Source: Cafeteria roenbergensis (lineage: Eukaryota > Sar > Bigyra > Bicosoecida > Cafeteriaceae). Taken from it: DNA of 64,000 nucleotides. The notes under the pieces were generated by a model, which had not been told where the DNA came from, ran no database searches, and was given only the letters and a program-made list of their open reading frames with translations. The translations under genes were made by a program, and so were the position numbers. The stretch is taken from contig VLTN01000002.1 of assembly GCA_008330645.1 (NCBI GenBank), positions 372,001 through 436,000 of the forward strand, read 5' to 3'. This document shows, piece after piece, positions 60,845 to 64,000 of the stretch; within the stretch, counting starts at the first letter, position 1, and every line of letters starts with the position of its first letter.

Positions 60845-63808
60845 ATGCAGGGCCTCCTGCGGGGGCTGGGAGCCCAGCCTGCGCTTGACGCGGACAGCGA
60901 CCTGCATCTGGCCGCCGTGGTCCTCGGCATCCTCGGGTTCTGCGTCTTTGGCGCTCTCAGCCTCATTGCTCTCACCCAGGTGTGCGCAGGCCTGCCCAAG
61001 TGCCAGCGGGGATGGTGCCGCCTGGTCGTTTGCTCGGTGGTCCAATGCACCGACGGGACTCCCACTCCGTCCAACCTGGTCGGCATGCCTTCGCCCCGGG
61101 CACTGCGCTTTGAGTTCACGCTTCTGCTCTTTGTTGGCTGCCTGGTCCGCGCGGTGATTCTGCTCATTCAGGACCCGCTGCTTGACTTGGACTTGCATCT
61201 GTGAGCTCGTGTTCCAGGCGCGCTTGCCTGCGCTCGTCCTTCCGCTGCCCGCCATGCGCCTCGTCGTGATTGCTGTTCCGTCCCGCGCCGCGCCTGGCAA
61301 TTCGCGCGCAGTGCCGTCTTGCCCGTCCTGGAGATCGTCCCGGAGGGAATGTTCCTGTCGGCTTACCTGTGCCTGGCCGCCTTCCTCGTGCGGACGTCCA
61401 CGTGGGGTTCGCCCCGGTGGTGCTGCAAGTCCTGCATGCGCGCCGTGCCGTTCATTGAGAGAGTGCTGCCGGTTGCGGTGACGTGCGCGGCGCTGGTCAT
61501 CGGCATCTTCGCCGCTGGTGTCGCGCCGGCGGACACCTGGGCTCACTTCCGGAGCGGAGTGCAGACCGTTCTGAGCATCCTGAACGGCTTCGGGGCCATC
61601 ATGTCGGTATGGGCCGGCTGGCGCGCCTCCTCCCTCATTGAGTCACAAATCAACCGAGAGAAGGAGTTCGGATGGGGTCTCGCCGAAGAGGACGAGGATG
61701 AGGATGAGGACGACGACGACGACGACGACGAGGACGACGAGGATGGTGATGACGACGCGTCTGGCGCGATTGGCATGGGGGGCGGTGGCGTGGGCGAAAT
61801 CCAGGCCGCTATCGTGGGAAGCAGCGGGGACGGCACACCGTCCAGGGGGGGCTCCAGCCAGTTCGGGCGCGGCGCGCCAGGGAGCCCCCCGGGACGGGCG
61901 CGGCGCGCGGGAGGGCGCCGTCGTGGTGACGGGCGCAGCAGCAGCAACAGCAGCGCGGGGAGTGGGCATGGTCGGGGTGGTGGCGCCCGCAGAGCGCGCC
62001 TGCGCGGCGACGCCGGCCTCCGAGAGCTGCGCAGGGCGTCAGGACGGGGCTCCTCCAGCAGCGACCTGGAACGCCCCCCGAGCGCCGTCGGGATGATCAT
62101 CGACTTCGCCAGGGGCGGCTTTTCGGTCGCGAGGGAGGCTGCTCGACAGTCGAGCACTGAGGGCACGTCAGGGCCGACTGGCCTGCTCGCGCTCGGGTTC
62201 ATGCGCGACGGCGCTGGCGCTGGCGCTGGCGCTGGGGCACGTCATGCAAGCCGCGGCTACAGGCCCTCCGGCACCGGAGCGGCCGCCGCAGGACTGAGTC
62301 CGGGCCTCTCGCTCGCCGCCGCCCGCCCCGGCCGCACACGTGCCCGCTCGTCGGCCCAGCCGTCGCTGGAAGAACCGCCCCGCTGCGCCTCGGACTGCGC
62401 GGAGAGTTCCGCTGCGGCGGGCAGCGTCCGGCGCGGCAGCCGAGACGACGCCAGGCATGCCGCCGCCCTCAGCGCCAGCCCGCTGCTCGACTCGCGTCAG
62501 CGGGAACGGTCTCAGAGCTGCCTGGTGAAGCCGCCGCCACAAGCTGCAGGAGCGCCCGGCGCCGCCGTGCCTGATGCCGCCGGGGACGCTGCCCCCGGCC
62601 TGGCAGCGTCCCCGGTCCCGACGAGCGGGCGCGTGGCCTCCGCGGCCACGACCGCCAGGTCGGAGCTGGGCACCTTCCGCACCGGCGTGGCTGGTTCTGC
62701 TGGCCGGGCGAGCAGCGGCAGCGTGAGTGGGCCACGCCAGGCGAGCAGCGGCAGCGTGAGCGGGCCACGCCAGGCGAGCAGCTCCGCCACCAGCATCAAC
62801 TCGAGCGTTTTCAGGCAAGTTGGGGCGCTGCGCGTGGTCGACGGCCGCTGGGTCCGGCCCACCGACGCGTCGCTTGGCGGCCAGCCTGCGTACCCGGCGG
62901 TGCCCATGACCAACGCAGAGCACACGGCGAGGGCCAAGTTTCGCGAGAGCTTGCGCCACTCGCAGAGGGCGGTGGTGCTCGTGGTGGGCATCCTCATTCT
63001 GCTGCTGACTGTCCGGAGCGTGTGGGCAGCGCTCATTGCGAGCGGCGTGGTCCCTGCGATCGACGGCGTGCCGACGCTGCTGTCGTCCGAGCCGAGCGTG
63101 TACGACATGGCCCTGTTCACGCTGACGGAGCTCATTCCGTCGGCGTTCCTGCTGTGGGGCATTCGAACGCGCGCAGATGCCACGGTGGCTGGCGAGGACG
63201 CGCTGCTGGCAGAGGGCGGGCAGCGCGTGGGAGCGGCGAGGCCGGATGGCGGCTACCGGGCGCCCGTGTTGACCCAGTGGCAGCGGGGGCGAGATGAGGC
63301 CGCCCCAGGCCCTCCAGTCGTGGCGAGCCAGCAAGCTGGCTACGGCGCCATGGGCACGTTCAGGCAGCCAAGCGTGATCCCATTCGCTCGCCTGGAGTCG
63401 ACGGACGACGCTGCGGGGCTGGGCTCTCGAGCCTCCGGGCTGGCCCTTGCTGCGTCCGGGCGCCACGCCCCCCACGAGTGGGGCTCCACCAGCGAGGTGG
63501 AGGGGCCGGCAGGCAGCGGCGTGGGCGCCGACTGTCTGGCGGATATGGACGAATCGCTGGTCGATGCTGCCCCCCCCGGCTCAGCATCCTGGCACCAGCT
63601 CATGGAGGGCTCGCAGCGAGGGGCAGGGAGCGCGGCGGCGGCGACGCCAGCGCGTAGCGGAGAGCGGGCGGGCCTCATGTCGCCCGACAGCGACTTCAGG
63701 ACATCAACCGGCAGGGCGGGTGCAAGGGGTGGTCTGGCGTCGCTGGGGACTCCCAAGCAGCTGTTCTCGGCTTTGGGGCCGTCACCTCGGCCGAGCCCCG
63801 ATCGCTAG
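60845..63808 (+). CDS. TOM1/TOM3/THH1-family 7TM protein with large cytoplasmic insert
   Basis: Exons 60845-61200 and 61312-63808 join in phase 2 across a 111-nt intron (GTGAGC ... GCGCAG); total 950 aa. Seven hydrophobic segments are visible: TM1 AAVVLGILGFCVFGALSLIALT, TM2 near LRFEFTLLLFVGCLVRAVIL, TM3 MFLSAYLCLAAFLVR, TM4 VLPVAVTCAALVIGIFAAGV, TM5 VLSILNGFGAIMSVWAGW, TM6 VVLVVGILILLLTVRSVWAAL, TM7 DMALFTLTELIPSAFLLWGI. The ELIPSAxxLW end of TM7 resembles the VEILPSALVLFIL of plant TOM1/TOM3, and TM1 resembles theirs too. Plant family members sit in the vacuolar membrane; animal GPR137 proteins are distant relatives. Between TM5 and TM6 lies about 440 residues of disordered Asp-, Gly-, Ser- and Arg-rich sequence (about 228-670), which the family normally lacks. 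ATG 60845 is chosen as the last Met before TM1. Confidence 0.8.
62708..62781 (+). repeat. 33-nt tandem repeat in TOM1-like insert
   Basis: Two full copies and a partial third of a 33-nt unit (begins gcgagcagcggcagcgtgag), encoding ASSGSVSGPRQ twice. One base differs between the full copies. It sits in the disordered insert. Confidence 0.9.
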
Positions 63809-64000
63809 CGCACTCAGTTGCCGACTTGAAGGAAACCGATCGCAGCGCCACTGTGCGTGTGTGCGCCCTGCAGGGGGCCCAATCATCCGGCGCCACCCGC
63901 TTTCCGCAATGCTGGTTTGGTCGCAAGGCGCCCGCCTCACCCATGCTTTTCGTTTGCTCAAACGTTTGCCTTTCAATGCGAGCATGGCGCAGCGCCAAGG
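63809..64000. other. Right edge, intergenic
   Basis: 192 bp follow the last stop. Short frames on both strands are not supported; a neighbouring gene probably lies beyond the edge. Confidence 0.3.

Noticed and set aside
1-64000. tRNA, rRNA, CRISPR, transposon or viral insertion
   Set aside because: Looked for and not found: no clover-leaf candidates in gaps, no spacer-repeat arrays, no transposase or reverse transcriptase motifs, no capsid-like or polymerase-like viral genes.

Overview
The window is nuclear DNA from a unicellular eukaryote with a very GC-rich genome (about 70% by eye). The evidence is the gene content: a Pol III subunit, eIF4G, a cohesin regulator, a ubinuclein, a transportin and a 60S ribosomal protein. 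Reading frames can be joined only by removing spliceosomal introns. A PurK-PurE fusion, a TOM1-type 7TM protein, a possible ciliary coiled-coil protein and a giant FG-GAP/IPT surface protein suggest a flagellated protist. A stramenopile such as a bicosoecid (Cafeteria-like) fits, but the sequence alone does not prove it.

Layout, left to right. 1-2714 (+): 3' part of an unrecognised gene. 8059-2918 (-): DHX29-like DExH RNA helicase. 8386-9712 (+): RNA polymerase III subunit RPC6. 12145-10023 (-): unrecognised protein with an S1-like segment. 12341-15868 (+): NOL8-like nucleolar RRM protein. 20160 (or about 20551)-16103 (-): eIF4G-like factor. 22964-20890 (-): ADE2-type AIR carboxylase. 23225-24601 (+): type I membrane protein resembling V-ATPase accessory subunits. 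39411-25372 (-): one uninterrupted 4,679-codon gene for a giant surface protein. 40311-41497 (+): ribosomal protein uL22/RPL17. 45482-41808 (-): phosphatase-fold protein with a dead active site. 45925-48202 (+): TPH-like coiled-coil protein. 51697-48510 (-): transportin/importin beta. 51921-57561 (+): PDS5. 59971-57761 (-): ubinuclein/HPC2. 60845-63808 (+): TOM1/THH1-family 7TM protein.

Organisation. Fourteen of the fifteen neighbouring gene pairs lie on opposite strands, so genes alternate head-to-head and tail-to-tail with short gaps. Seven divergent pairs may share promoters of about 195-900 bp. All confidently placed introns begin GTGAG and end GCAG, and they cluster at the 5' ends of genes. 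Long antisense ORFs are common but are a by-product of GC-rich codon use. No tRNA, rRNA, transposon, CRISPR or viral insertion was recognised.

Functional themes are translation (eIF4G, DHX29-like, uL22), nuclear function (RPC6, NOL8, PDS5, ubinuclein, transportin), purine synthesis, and membranes (giant FG-GAP/IPT protein, V-ATPase-accessory-like, TOM1-like). The most unusual objects are the giant IPT protein with its internally homogenised repeat blocks, the pseudophosphatase with a roughly 1,000-residue disordered tail, and the TOM1-like protein split by a roughly 440-residue disordered insert.
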